A stretch of DNA of 28,519 nt from Sivonenia sp049582005 (GTDB lineage: Bacteria; Cyanobacteriota; Cyanobacteriia; Gloeobacterales; PMM-0068), in the NCBI GenBank assembly GCA_049582005.1, contig JBAUTB010000030.1, forward strand, positions 1 through 28,519, read 5' to 3'. Under the pieces are notes generated by a model. It was not told where the DNA came from. It saw only the letters and a program-made list of their open reading frames with translations, and ran no database searches. This document shows positions 7,433 through 15,361 of the stretch, piece by piece; positions within the stretch are counted from its first letter, which is position 1; every line of letters starts with the position of its first letter. Position numbers and translations under genes: made by a program.

Positions 7433-8536
7433 ATGGCCAGCCCAGCCAAGACAACAACTGCGAATACCCACGAATCTTATAAAACCTGCAATACTCACCA
7501 AATTCGAGAACTGGAAGCCCAGGCCGATCTCCAAACTGTAATCAAAAGTCTTCCCCGCGAACTGTTTGAAAAAAATATGACCAAGGCCTATATTTCTTTG
7601 GTCTCCAATGTTGTGTGTGTGGCTTTAGGTTATGTCGGCCTCGCGCTCAACCCCTTCCCTGCACTCTTTCCTTTGCTATGGGTTTTTACAGGTACAGCGC
7701 TAACTGGATTTTTTGTCATCGCCCATGATGCTGGTCACCGCTCATTTTCTCCTCGGCGTTGGGAAAATGATCTGGTAGGGCACGTTTTGCTTTTGCCCTT
7801 GCTCTATCCGTTCCATTGCTGGCGGATTATGCACGATAAGCACCACAAGTACACCAACCATATTGAAGAAGATAACGCCTGGACTCCTCTTCGCCCGGAA
7901 GTATTCCAATCGCTCCCGACCGTTACTCAGTTTCTCTATGCCCAGGCCCGTGGCTACTTTTGGTGGTTGGCCTCCATTGGTCACTGGCTAGCGATCCACT
8001 TCGATCCCAAGCTTTATCGGGCCCAGGACCGCAAAGATGCCACCTTTTCCATGCGCCTAGTTCAAGCTTTTGCCCTTGTCCTATTCCCTACGTTGTTCTA
8101 CATCGGTAGTGTCTCTGGTGGAATTTTGGGAGGTTTTTGGACAATCATCAACTTCTGGCTCATGCCCTTTTTGGTCTACCACTTCTGGATGAGCACGTTC
8201 ACCCTCATTCACCACACTCGTTTTGACATTCCTTTCTATGAAGCGCAGCAGTGGACCGCTGTTACCGGGCAGTTGTTTTCGACCATCCACTGCGATTTTC
8301 CTGCTTGGGTGGAATATCTATGTCATAACATCAATGTTCATATTCCTCACCACGTAAGCACTGCTATCCCTTCCTATAACCTTCCGAAAGCCCATAAGGT
8401 GATTAAAGCTCGTTGGGGAGCGTTTATCCATGAGACCCGCTTCGACTGGCCTCTAATGAAAGGGATTGTGCGTTCTTGCCATCTCTACAACGATGAAGAT
8501 GGCTACTACCGTGCTGTGCAAGATCTGAAAGATTAA
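7433..8536 (+). CDS. desA: Acyl-lipid delta-12 (omega-6) fatty acid desaturase
   Basis: DesA introduces the second double bond into membrane-lipid acyl chains using ferredoxin as electron donor, in thylakoid and plasma membranes. The 367-residue protein has the three di-iron histidine boxes: HDAGH (98-102), HDKHH (134-138) and HIPHH (303-307). Transmembrane segments flank the first box and run between the second and third. The context GWR/CWR-x-x-HD-x-HH-x-x-TNH favours the delta-12 DesA type over the omega-3 DesB type. The start ATG 7433 precedes a polar N-terminal region typical of the family. A Nudix gene follows after 12 bases, probably in the same transcript. desA genes are usually cold-induced; I see no cold-box element that I can defend. 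Confidence 0.92.
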   Translation: MASPAKTTTANTHESYKTCNTHQIRELEAQADLQTVIKSLPRELFEKNMTKAYISLVSNVVCVALGYVGLALNPFPALFPLLWVFTGTALTGFFVIAHDAGHRSFSPRRWENDLVGHVLLLPLLYPFHCWRIMHDKHHKYTNHIEEDNAWTPLRPEVFQSLPTVTQFLYAQARGYFWWLASIGHWLAIHFDPKLYRAQDRKDATFSMRLVQAFALVLFPTLFYIGSVSGGILGGFWTIINFWLMPFLVYHFWMSTFTLIHHTRFDIPFYEAQQWTAVTGQLFSTIHCDFPAWVEYLCHNINVHIPHHVSTAIPSYNLPKAHKVIKARWGAFIHETRFDWPLMKGIVRSCHLYNDEDGYYRAVQDLKD

Positions 8537-8548
8537 ACGACGGTCATT

Positions 8549-9082
8549 ATGCTGCAACGATTGAATGACAAGTTGCGTTGGTCAGGTCACTTGGAGTTCC
8601 GGGTGGCCTCTTTAGCTTTGCCTTCGGGAGCGGTCATTGAACGAGAATATTTTGAGCATCCTGGTGGGGTGACGATCGTAGCGCTTACTCCACGTCAGGA
8701 ATTGGTCTTGGTTGGCCAATATCGATTTACCCTAGACCAATGTACGCTGGAGTTTCCTGGGGGGACTTTAGAGTCTGGAGAGTCTCCTGGAGAAGCAGCT
8801 AAACGAGAACTGCTGGAAGAAAGTGGCTATGAAAGTAATGATTGGACCTTTTTGGGTGAGTTTTTTCTGGCTCCCGGTTATTCCACAGAAATCCAACACG
8901 TCTACTTAGCGAGAGATAGTCAGCCCTCTGTTCAAAAAGTTGCTGTCGATGATGATGAATGGATCACGGAGGTTATATGCTGGCCTACCGAACAATGGCA
9001 AGCATTCTTGAAATCACCAGGCCAAACTGATGCTAAAACCCTGGCAGCATGGCATTTAGCAAAACTCATGTTGTTTGAATAG
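8549..9082 (+). CDS. Nudix hydrolase, ADP-ribose pyrophosphatase-like
   Basis: This 177-residue protein contains a complete Nudix box G-x5-E-x7-REL-x-EE-x-G at 71-93 (GGTLESGESPGEAAKRELLE, then ESG). This binds Mg2+ and drives hydrolysis of nucleoside diphosphate derivatives. The N-terminal strands (VTIVALTPRQELVLVGQYRF) and the DDDEWI segment resemble the NudF/ADP-ribose pyrophosphatase subgroup. It begins 12 bases after the desA stop and is most likely co-transcribed with it; a biochemical link is not evident. Substrate is assigned by subgroup resemblance only. Confidence 0.9.
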   Translation: MLQRLNDKLRWSGHLEFRVASLALPSGAVIEREYFEHPGGVTIVALTPRQELVLVGQYRFTLDQCTLEFPGGTLESGESPGEAAKRELLEESGYESNDWTFLGEFFLAPGYSTEIQHVYLARDSQPSVQKVAVDDDEWITEVICWPTEQWQAFLKSPGQTDAKTLAAWHLAKLMLFE

Positions 9083-9195
9083 GAATAATTACTCAAAGCC
9101 TATTAAGAGAAATAAAGTTTATGCAAGCATCTTTGAGATTCTAAAATGGCCCTACACTGAAATCAAAGAAATTAAACGAAAGTTGAGAAGGCCAT

Positions 9196-9558
9196 ATGGG
9201 TGATACCGAGGAAGTAAGAGGCAAAAATAAGGCGAGTCAAGAAACTCTAGATAGTATGATTCACTTCTCTGAACAATATGCTCGGCGAACTGGAACTTTT
9301 TTCTGCTCGGATCCCGTGATTACAACGGCTGTGATTGAGGGGCTGGCAAAGCATAAAGAAGAGCTAGGCGCTCCCCTCTGCCCCTGCCGATTTTATGAAG
9401 ATAAAGAAGCAGAAGTGAAATCTGCGTATTGGAATTGTCCTTGTGTGCCAATGCGGGAACGGAAGGAATGTCACTGCCTCCTCTTTTTGACGCCTGATGA
9501 TCCCTATGTGGGAACTTCCCAAACCTATATACCAACGGATGTGGATTACAACTCCTGA
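9196..9558 (+). CDS. ftrC: Ferredoxin-thioredoxin reductase, catalytic (beta) chain
   Basis: FTR passes electrons from photosynthetically reduced ferredoxin to thioredoxin through a [4Fe-4S] cluster next to a disulfide. The 120-residue protein carries the family signature CPC-X16-CPC-X8-CHC exactly. By homology C62, C81, C83 and C92 bind the cluster, and C64 with C94 form the redox disulfide. The start ATG 9196 has AGAAGG just upstream. The stop overlaps the ATG of the DUF309 gene (TGATG), indicating translational coupling. The variable chain gene ftrV is not in this window. This is a strong marker for an oxygenic phototroph. Confidence 0.97.
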   Translation: MGDTEEVRGKNKASQETLDSMIHFSEQYARRTGTFFCSDPVITTAVIEGLAKHKEELGAPLCPCRFYEDKEAEVKSAYWNCPCVPMRERKECHCLLFLTPDDPYVGTSQTYIPTDVDYNS

Positions 9559-9935
9559 TGGATGAGTTTTGGCGGGGTTTGGAAGAATTTAATAAGCGTC
9601 AGTTCTATAACTGTCATGACACCCTAGAAGCTATCTGGATTGAATCTCAACCTCCCACAAAGCTGTTTTACCAGGGATTAATCCAAATTGCTGTTGGTTT
9701 ATATCATTTAGAGAATCAAAATTGGCAAGGGGCGGTTACGCTTCTGCGCTCAGGAATAGATCGCTTAGAATATTTTTGCCCCCGTTATTTTGGGGTGGAA
9801 TTAACCCCCTTGCTGGACCAATCGGACAAGCTCCTGGATCAGCTTTATGATCTTGGGCCGGAAATGATTGATCAGGTGGATTTGAGTACCTTGCCCACCA
9901 TCAGCTACCAAAGGTTTATAGAGGGTACGCTCTGA
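9558..9935 (+). CDS. DUF309 family protein
   Basis: This 125-residue all-helical protein has the DUF309 signature: FNKRQFYNCHDTLEAIW near the N-terminus (His20 and Glu24 in the HxxLE motif), then LFYQGLIQIAVGLYHL and NWQGAVTLLRSG. The conserved polar residues H20 and E24 and a later His could line a small site, but no biochemical role is established to my knowledge. Its start overlaps the ftrC stop by one base (TGATG), so its translation is tied to the thioredoxin-reductase chain. Whether this link is conserved could hint at a redox or photosynthetic role. Confidence 0.88.
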   Translation: MDEFWRGLEEFNKRQFYNCHDTLEAIWIESQPPTKLFYQGLIQIAVGLYHLENQNWQGAVTLLRSGIDRLEYFCPRYFGVELTPLLDQSDKLLDQLYDLGPEMIDQVDLSTLPTISYQRFIEGTL

Positions 9936-10085
9936 TGCTTTCCCGATGTCTACCCGATTGCCATCCTAAAAAAGGGTACGTTGGTAGGAACGCAGGCATG
10001 TCCGACCGGCAGCGCCGAGAAGCCTGTTAGGACTTGCTACGGATTGTCTCAAGTATCCCAAACTTTGCCCTGTACTTCGCTTTAG

Positions 10086-10817
10086 ATGATTGTTGTCAAA
10101 GACCTCTACAAGTCCTTTACTTCTATTCAAGCTCTGCAAGGGGTTACGTTTAGTGCTCCTGATGGACAAATTACAGGGCTGCTGGGGCCTAATGGAGCGG
10201 GGAAGACTACGACGCTACGAGTGCTTTATACCGTCCTTAAACCGGATACGGGAACTGCCTTAGTAGATGGCTATGATGTATTGACGGAAGCCCAATCCGT
10301 ACGGCGTCAGATTGGAGTACTGCCAGATAGTCATGGGCTGTATCCTCGCCTCAGTGCCCGTGAAAATATCCGTTACTATGGCCGTCTACATGGACTGAAG
10401 GGGAATGCCCTGGAACAAGATATCGATGATTTCGTGAAACTGCTGGATATGCAGGAGTTTGCTGACCGAAGGACAGAGGGCTTTTCTCAGGGACAGCGCC
10501 TGAAGGTAGCGATTGCCCGTGCGCTGATTCACCGGCCACAAAATATCCTCTTAGATGAACCTACCAATGGCCTCGATGTGATGAGTACCCGCGCGATGCG
10601 GACGATCATTCGTCGTTTTCGGGATCAGGGAAAATGCGTTCTCTTTTCTAGCCATGTGATGCAGGAAATTGCTGCCCTTTGTGACACCATCGTTGTCATT
10701 GCTCATGGTCGAGTGGTTGCCAGTGGCTCCCCTGAGACCCTGAAGCAAAGTACGGGGCAGGCCAATCTGGAAGATGCCTTTGTTGCTGCGATTGGGGAGG
10801 AGGGCTTATTGCTATGA
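10086..10817 (+). CDS. ABC transporter ATP-binding protein, NatA-like
   Basis: This is a 243-residue cytoplasmic ATPase of an ABC exporter. The Walker A loop is GPNGAGKT (34-41), the signature FSQGQ (133-137), Walker B ILLDEP (154-159), the D-loop NGLD (161-164) and the switch histidine H190. The segment IGVLPDSHGLYPRLSAREN is typical of the NatA subgroup (sodium or drug export). The stop overlaps the start of the permease gene by four bases (ATGA), so the two form one transporter. No clear ribosome-binding site precedes ATG 10086. The exported substrate is unknown. Confidence 0.92.
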   Translation: MIVVKDLYKSFTSIQALQGVTFSAPDGQITGLLGPNGAGKTTTLRVLYTVLKPDTGTALVDGYDVLTEAQSVRRQIGVLPDSHGLYPRLSARENIRYYGRLHGLKGNALEQDIDDFVKLLDMQEFADRRTEGFSQGQRLKVAIARALIHRPQNILLDEPTNGLDVMSTRAMRTIIRRFRDQGKCVLFSSHVMQEIAALCDTIVVIAHGRVVASGSPETLKQSTGQANLEDAFVAAIGEEGLLL

Positions 10818-12007
10818 CCGTGCTACCCTTCTCTCTGGAGCGCATCGGCATTATCTTCAGCAAGGAAGTGATTGACAATATCCGAGACCGTCGGACGTTG
10901 ACGAATTCTTTGTTTCTGCCCCTGCTTGGGCCGCTTATTTTGGCTTTGTTGCTTATCTCCCAGGTGCAAGCTATTACCAAGGGGGCTGATCAAGCCTTGA
11001 GTCTGCCTGTCGTGGGGAGCGAAAATGCGCCGCAATTGGTTGAATTTTTGAGACAAAAAGGGGTGGTTATGCCAACTCCTCCACTGAACCCAAAGCTTGC
11101 GGTACAGTCCGCTACCTATGAGGTGGTCCTTATCATTCCCCCGAATTACCAAGAGGCCTTTCGGGCTACCCGTCCGGCTACGGTGCAAATCATTGCCGAT
11201 AATTCCCGTCCTAGTGCTCAGCTGTCGATCAGTCGCACCCAAGCGCTACTCGACAGCTATAGCAAACAGGTTGGTGCACGACGGTTGATGGCCAGGGGAA
11301 TTAGTTCTACGCTGACAGAAGTTTTGGCTTTAGAAAAAGTAGATGTGGCTACGCCCCAAAGCCGAGGCACTTTTATCTTGAATCTTCTGCCCTACTTCAT
11401 CATCTTCGCTGCTTTTAGTGGGGGCTTATACATCACCATTGATATGGTCACGGGCGAACGAGAGCGTAATTCCCTAGAACCTCTCGTGATTAACCCTGTG
11501 ACTCGCCAGGAGCTGGTTTTAGGCAAACTGAGTGCGGCTTTGCTCTTTACGGCTATTGGAGTGGCAGAAACCTTGATCGGTTTTGGACTCATGCTTATGA
11601 TTGCTCCCGTGGAGAAGTTGGGGATTCAATTGACTCCTTCTCCTCTTACGTTTTTCTGGGTTTTCCTGATTACCTTGCCAATCATGTTGGTGGCAGGCTC
11701 CCTCCAAATGGTAGTTGCTACGTTTACCCGTAATTTTCGAGAGGCCCTAACCTACCTTTCTTTGATTCCCCTGATTCCTGCTTTGCCTGGACTTTTTATT
11801 TCTTTTCTCTCCGTCAAAGCCGAATGGTGGATGATGCTAATTCCTACAGGAGGTCAACAGTTATTGATTAACCAATTACTCCGGGGCGAGGCGGTCAATC
11901 TCTTCTATGTAGGAATATCTACTCTTGCGACTCTAGTCACTGGAGCATTTTTTATTGGGTTAGCTACTCGACTTTTCGCGCGGGAACGGATGATTTTGGG
12001 GCGTTAG
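10814..12007 (+). CDS. ABC transporter permease, NatB-like (ABC-2 family)
   Basis: This 397-residue integral membrane partner of the upstream ATPase has the ABC-2 exporter layout: a cytoplasmic N-terminus (IFSKEVIDNIRDRRTL), one transmembrane helix (about 30-50), a large extracytoplasmic domain (about 52-185), and five or so hydrophobic helices from about 188 to the C-terminus. The conserved ERERNSLEPLVINPVTRQELVLGKL segment lies in the cytoplasmic loop after the second helix. NatB from Bacillus exports Na+, but related pairs move other substrates. It overlaps the ATPase gene by four bases and is followed by an inverted repeat at 12029. Confidence 0.9.
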   Translation: MTVLPFSLERIGIIFSKEVIDNIRDRRTLTNSLFLPLLGPLILALLLISQVQAITKGADQALSLPVVGSENAPQLVEFLRQKGVVMPTPPLNPKLAVQSATYEVVLIIPPNYQEAFRATRPATVQIIADNSRPSAQLSISRTQALLDSYSKQVGARRLMARGISSTLTEVLALEKVDVATPQSRGTFILNLLPYFIIFAAFSGGLYITIDMVTGERERNSLEPLVINPVTRQELVLGKLSAALLFTAIGVAETLIGFGLMLMIAPVEKLGIQLTPSPLTFFWVFLITLPIMLVAGSLQMVVATFTRNFREALTYLSLIPLIPALPGLFISFLSVKAEWWMMLIPTGGQQLLINQLLRGEAVNLFYVGISTLATLVTGAFFIGLATRLFARERMILGR

Positions 12008-12028
12008 GTCTGAAATTCTAATACAGAA

Positions 12029-12066
12029 CTGAAGGACCTAGTTAATAACTTAGCTAGATCCTTCAG
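12029..12066 (+). terminator. Hairpin after the ABC operon; possible terminator
   Basis: CTGAAGGA (12029-12036) pairs with TCCTTCAG (12059-12066), and CTAG/CTAG extends the stem after one mismatch. It lies 22 bases after the permease stop. No T-run follows, so it may be a weak terminator or a 3'-end stabiliser. Confidence 0.5.
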
Positions 12067-12374
12067 AAATTGGAGATTAGATTGTTCAAGGTTCCCTCCG
12101 TAACCAGTTTAGTTGGAACAGGTCTTGCAGGCTCCTCAGTGGTCTCGCATAGTTGCATCTTCAACAGATCTTGGTTTGGTGTTGCCCTCGAGAAGGGCCT
12201 TTGCCACTTGGTCTATGGTTTTGACCTCTGCAATCCCACTACTATATTAGCAAATATAACGGCAAGTTGCTACTCTTCTAGTATATTTAAGTAGCCTCTC
12301 TAAAAAACTTAAATTAGGGCAATAAACAGAGATTTTTTCTGTGTCGAACAGGTAGGATCTATTTTCGTGCATTT
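12067..12374. other. Gene-free stretch between ABC operon and Mut7-C gene
   Basis: This is about 310 bases between two converging units. A 74-codon open frame (12070-12294) has no ribosome-binding site or protein-like features, and I do not count it. No RNA gene or mobile-element end is recognisable. Confidence 0.5.
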
Positions 12375-12400
12375 GCTATTCTTTTCTACAAAAGAATAGC
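12375..12400 (-). terminator. Perfect 11-bp AT-rich hairpin downstream of the Mut7-C gene
   Basis: GCTATTCTTTT (12375-12385) and AAAAGAATAGC (12390-12400) are perfectly complementary with a 4-base loop. On the minus strand it lies 53 bases after the Mut7-C stop. The stem is AT-rich and no long T-run follows on either strand, so termination is plausible but not certain. Confidence 0.5.
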
Positions 12401-12453
12401 CTTTATAGGAACACTATGGAAAGAATTTCTCCCAACGTTCTCGTTTATAAGCT

Positions 12454-13206
12454 TTAGGAAGGCTGAGCTATCCGTGTAAGAAGTCTAATGAATCGCTGCA
12501 TGTGATCGTAGTGGGTCCCTTTCCAATAGATCTGACCACAGTTTTGACAGACCCGAAACTCATCGTAGTACTGCCGCACCTTGGAGGGAAGACGGTCGCT
12601 GATCAGTTCCTTCGCTGTTGGTTTAGTGAGGCCATTACAGTGCGGGCAGCGCTGAAACGGGGTAATAGCCCTCGATAAATCAAAGTGTCGTATAACCTCA
12701 ATCAGTTGTCGCCAAGGGTTGGTTGTCCGTACACAGTAGCCATGCGTGACAATACTGCGCTTGAGCAATCCACGGTCTCTGGTCAAGAGAATTCGGCCCT
12801 CCCTGCAAGAACGCTGAGCCAAAACTTCATCGGAGAAATCATTTTGGTATAACGCATCGAAACCCAGGATGCGCAAGTAGGTTGTTAGCTTGCCTAGATG
12901 AATATCCAGGATGAAGCGAGGTTCCTCTAGGGGTTGAGGGCGGACGTGGGTGAGGGATGCAATATCTAGGGATTTGAACCTGGGATAGATACTGACTTGG
13001 TCACCATCGTGAACCAGATAAGACAAATCAACGGATTCCCCATTCACGAGCAAGAGATCGATCTCTGGGTGAGGGATTCCCAAAGCCTCAACCATGTCTT
13101 TAATTGATGCACGCTCCTCAAAAGAATGAGCAAAGGCTACCTGCCTTTTGCCGGGAGGTAGGAAGTCATTCAGTTCTGCATAGAACCGGAAAAAGGCTTG
13201 CTCCAT
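12454..13206 (-). CDS. Mut7-C RNase-domain protein with N-terminal ubiquitin-like domain
   Basis: This is a 250-residue protein of two domains. Residues 1-80 resemble the ThiS/MoaD-like beta-grasp domain often fused to Mut7-C. Residues 97-250 form the Mut7-C PIN-like nuclease: FILDIHLGKLTTYLRILGFDALYQND with D101, LLTRDRGLL with D144, and a zinc ribbon C187-x2-C190 ... C220-x2-C223 followed by YWKGTHYDHM. The family is predicted to cleave RNA; the substrate is not known. Length and both domains look complete. Its start codon lies inside the broken nucleotidyltransferase remnant upstream on the same strand, which suggests that a deletion joined the two. Confidence 0.9.
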   Translation of the reverse strand: MEQAFFRFYAELNDFLPPGKRQVAFAHSFEERASIKDMVEALGIPHPEIDLLLVNGESVDLSYLVHDGDQVSIYPRFKSLDIASLTHVRPQPLEEPRFILDIHLGKLTTYLRILGFDALYQNDFSDEVLAQRSCREGRILLTRDRGLLKRSIVTHGYCVRTTNPWRQLIEVIRHFDLSRAITPFQRCPHCNGLTKPTAKELISDRLPSKVRQYYDEFRVCQNCGQIYWKGTHYDHMQRFIRLLTRIAQPS

Positions 13207-13475
13207 AGTGCGTTGTTCGGAAGGAGGGGTGCTAGGTAACGGTTACAGTCTTTAGGCATTACAAAAATATCTAAATCTTTTGTGTTACGCCTAATTCCTG
13301 TGTATTGTTCCAAGGCGTAGGTGCCCCTGACAAGAAACGGCACTTGCTGTTTCTGCAAAATGGTAAGGGCCTTTCGATAAAAGGTCCAAGCCCTCGAATA
13401 GTATTTTGCCTGTTGATCCGGGTCCATTGAATAAGAGTGTATATCGGCCTCCCTGAAGGCTTCTGAAGTTATCAC
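13170..13475 (-). pseudogene. Truncated nucleotidyltransferase remnant
   Basis: Residues 26-86 (YSRAWTFYRKALTILQKQ, VPFLVRGTYALEQYTG, TKDLDIFV) match the start of a small nucleotidyltransferase-fold family usually about 200 residues long. After residue 86 the similarity stops, and the last 15 residues look like read-through. The frame runs into the Mut7-C gene, so the C-terminal half is missing. The DxD pair (D67, D69) remains, but the first glycine of the GG/GS nucleotide motif is arginine (R50). I read it as a decayed relic rather than a working gene. Confidence 0.65.
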
Positions 13476-13819
13476 TGTCTATACAGAGACAGAAGAGGTT
13501 ATTAATTATTCAGTAGTGATGAATTTGAGAAGAACTCAATTAAACTAAGGCTAAGTCTAGTAATTCAATGCTAGCCTAAACGCCTGATTGTGCAATTCTG
13601 GAAACCTGTTTTTCATCTCAAGCTAAGGGTTAGAAAATTAACAATTCCTTAGATACCCTACTGGCACACTCCCGGCTAGGCGAACTAGTATGGCAGTGGG
13701 GGCTTTTGCCTACTGGGCTCTTCAAAAAAAGTGGTCTGTACTGTAGAGCCAGTGAGGAAAGAGAACAAAGACTCCCTACCTTTATCGAACTCAAACGCTA
13801 CATATCGGAGGCAACGACT
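13476..13819. other. Upstream region of the hsp20 cluster
   Basis: This is 344 bases holding the promoters of hsp20 (rightward) and of the nucleotidyltransferase relic (leftward). No CIRCE element (TTAGCACTC-N9-GAGTGCTAA) is present. CTCC at 13772-13775 could pair with the hsp20 ribosome-binding site GGAG at 13807-13810, but four base pairs alone are weak evidence for an RNA thermometer. Confidence 0.4.
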
Positions 13820-14254
13820 ATGGCAATCGTCCGTTGGGAACCTTTCCGGGAGATGGAAAGCCTGCGACGGGATATGGACCGCCTGTTTGACCAGCTCATG
13901 CCTGGTGGGAATGGTGAACCGCTTCGTTTTGTGCCCTCTGCAGAAATCGAAGACACTGCCGATGAAATCCATCTCAAACTAGAAATTCCTGGCCTGGAAG
14001 CTAAGGATTTAGATATTGAGGTGACGGAGAAATCTGTTTCTGTTCGCGGTGAGCGCAGGTCTGAAACTAAGACTGAAGAGAAAGGTCTGATGCGCTCAGA
14101 ATTCCGCTATGGGAAATTCGAACGGTTAATTCCTTTGAGTGCCCGAATCAAGAGTGATGCAGCGAAGGCCGATTACAAAAACGGCATCCTCACCATTACC
14201 TTGCCTAAAGCGGAGGAAGAAAAGCACAAGGTTGTGAAGGTCTCGGTGCACTGA
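13820..14254 (+). CDS. Small heat-shock protein, Hsp20/alpha-crystallin family
   Basis: This is an ATP-independent holdase that keeps unfolding proteins soluble. ATG 13820 has GGAG at 13807-13810 and the typical start MAIVRWEPFREMESLRRDMDRLF, giving 144 residues. The longer open frame to 13706 would add an atypical extension. The alpha-crystallin domain runs from about 40 to 137 and ends with GILTITLPKAEE, containing the L-x-L-like strand. The C-terminal I/V-x-I/V motif is present as VKVSV. It is the first gene of a same-strand cluster with dnaJ, cbpM and htrA. A structured intergenic region separates it from dnaJ. Confidence 0.93.
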   Translation: MAIVRWEPFREMESLRRDMDRLFDQLMPGGNGEPLRFVPSAEIEDTADEIHLKLEIPGLEAKDLDIEVTEKSVSVRGERRSETKTEEKGLMRSEFRYGKFERLIPLSARIKSDAAKADYKNGILTITLPKAEEEKHKVVKVSVH

Positions 14255-14272
14255 GCCCTCATCCCTGATATT

Positions 14273-14343
14273 CCCCTCTTCCCAGTGCACGGGAAGAGGG
14301 GAGTCGTAGAAGTTTTTCTCCCCTCCCCTGCGTGGGATGGGGG
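14273..14343 (+). promoter_or_regulatory. Mutually exclusive hairpins between hsp20 and dnaJ
   Basis: Hairpin A pairs CCCCTCTTCCC (14273-14283) with GGGAAGAGGGG (14291-14301), a perfect 11-bp stem with a 7-base loop. A five-T run follows at 14313-14317. Hairpin B pairs GAGGGGAG (14296-14303) with CTCCCCTC (14318-14325) and cannot coexist with A. Hairpin C pairs the C-rich 14320-14327 with 14334-14342 with one bulge and excludes B. This can act as a terminator or attenuator, or as an mRNA processing or stability element that sets the Hsp20:DnaJ ratio. The function is inferred from sequence complementarity only. Confidence 0.6.
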
Positions 14344-14380
14344 CTGTAGGTCGATCTCAATTAAACTGGAGAGGTAGGCA

Positions 14381-15361
14381 GTGCCTGCAACAGATTTCAA
14401 AGATTATTACGCCATTCTTGGGGTCAGCAAGACAGCTAGTTTTGAGGAGATTAAAAAGGCTTACCGGAAACTAGCTCGTAAGTACCACCCAGACCTTAAT
14501 CCTGGAAATAAAGAAGCCGAGGCCCGTTTCAAAGAGATTAACGAAGCGAATGAAGTCCTCGGTGACCCTGAGAAGCGGAAGAAATATGACCAGTATGGAC
14601 AGTACTGGCAGCAAGTACACGAAGGCCGAGCCCCTGCTGGAGGGGGGTTCGGTGGGGGTGATTTTAGCCAATATGGCAACTTTGACGATTTTATCAGCGA
14701 ACTCCTAGGACGCTTCGGAGGTGCAGGACGGGCAGGTGGAGCCTATCAGACAGGCCGTGCTGGCCCTACCGGCGGATTCGGAGGGTTTGAAGACCTTTTG
14801 GGTGGTTTACGTGGTCAAGCTCCGGCCCCTGACACTGAAGCAGCCATCGCTTTGACCCTATCCGAAGCATTTCATGGGGTTCAGAAGCGGCTGAGATTAA
14901 ACGATGAAAAGATCGACGTCCGCATTCCTGCGGGTGCTAAAGCTGGAAGTCGAGTCCGCATCAAAGGGAAAGGTCAGCCCAGTCCGTTCAGTCAGCAGCG
15001 AGGGGACCTCTATCTCACGATCGAGTTAACGCCCCACCCCTTTTTCAAGTTCGAAGGCGATAACCTTGTTTGCGAAATCCCGATTACACCGGATGAAGCC
15101 GTTTTAGGAGCCGAAATTAAGGTGCCGACCCCGGATGGCGCGGTCAACCTAAAAGTCCCTGAGGGGGTGCGCTCCGGGCAATCTTTACGGCTACGCGGCA
15201 AAGGCTGGCCACGACCCAGCGGGGGCCGAGGCGACCAGACGGTCAAGCTACAGATCGTAGTGCCTAAGGACCTCAGTCCTCTTGAGCGGGAGTGCTATGA
15301 AAAGTTGCGAGACTATCGCAGCTTTAATCCCCGCCTTTCCATAGAGCAGGTACGGCTATGA
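14381..15361 (+). CDS. cbpA: DnaJ-family co-chaperone, zinc-finger-less (CbpA type)
   Basis: This J-domain co-chaperone stimulates the ATPase of DnaK and delivers substrates. GTG 14381, preceded by GAGAGGTAG, opens a 326-residue protein. It has a J domain (about 5-70, HPD at 36-38), a Gly/Phe-rich linker (about 85-150), and two C-terminal substrate-binding beta domains (for example DVRIPAGAKAGSRVRIKGKG and LKVPEGVRSGQSLRLRGKGWP). The CxxCxGxG zinc repeats of class A DnaJ are absent, which makes it a class B, CbpA-like protein. It overlaps the next gene, a CbpM-type modulator, by four bases, which supports the CbpA assignment. Confidence 0.93.
   Translation: MPATDFKDYYAILGVSKTASFEEIKKAYRKLARKYHPDLNPGNKEAEARFKEINEANEVLGDPEKRKKYDQYGQYWQQVHEGRAPAGGGFGGGDFSQYGNFDDFISELLGRFGGAGRAGGAYQTGRAGPTGGFGGFEDLLGGLRGQAPAPDTEAAIALTLSEAFHGVQKRLRLNDEKIDVRIPAGAKAGSRVRIKGKGQPSPFSQQRGDLYLTIELTPHPFFKFEGDNLVCEIPITPDEAVLGAEIKVPTPDGAVNLKVPEGVRSGQSLRLRGKGWPRPSGGRGDQTVKLQIVVPKDLSPLERECYEKLRDYRSFNPRLSIEQVRL

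Noticed and set aside
12231..12247. A 17-base match between 12231-12247 and 23208-23224 (CAATCCCACTACTATAT)
   Set aside because: A 17-base match is only mildly unlikely by chance in a window of this size, and neither context gives it a role.
12070..12294. 74-codon plus-strand open frame after the ABC operon
   Set aside because: No ribosome-binding site, no protein-like composition, and it begins inside the low-information region right after a hairpin.
13476..13819. Search for a CIRCE element or strong RNA thermometer upstream of hsp20
   Set aside because: No TTAGCACTC inverted repeat is present, and the only anti-ribosome-binding pairing found is four bases.
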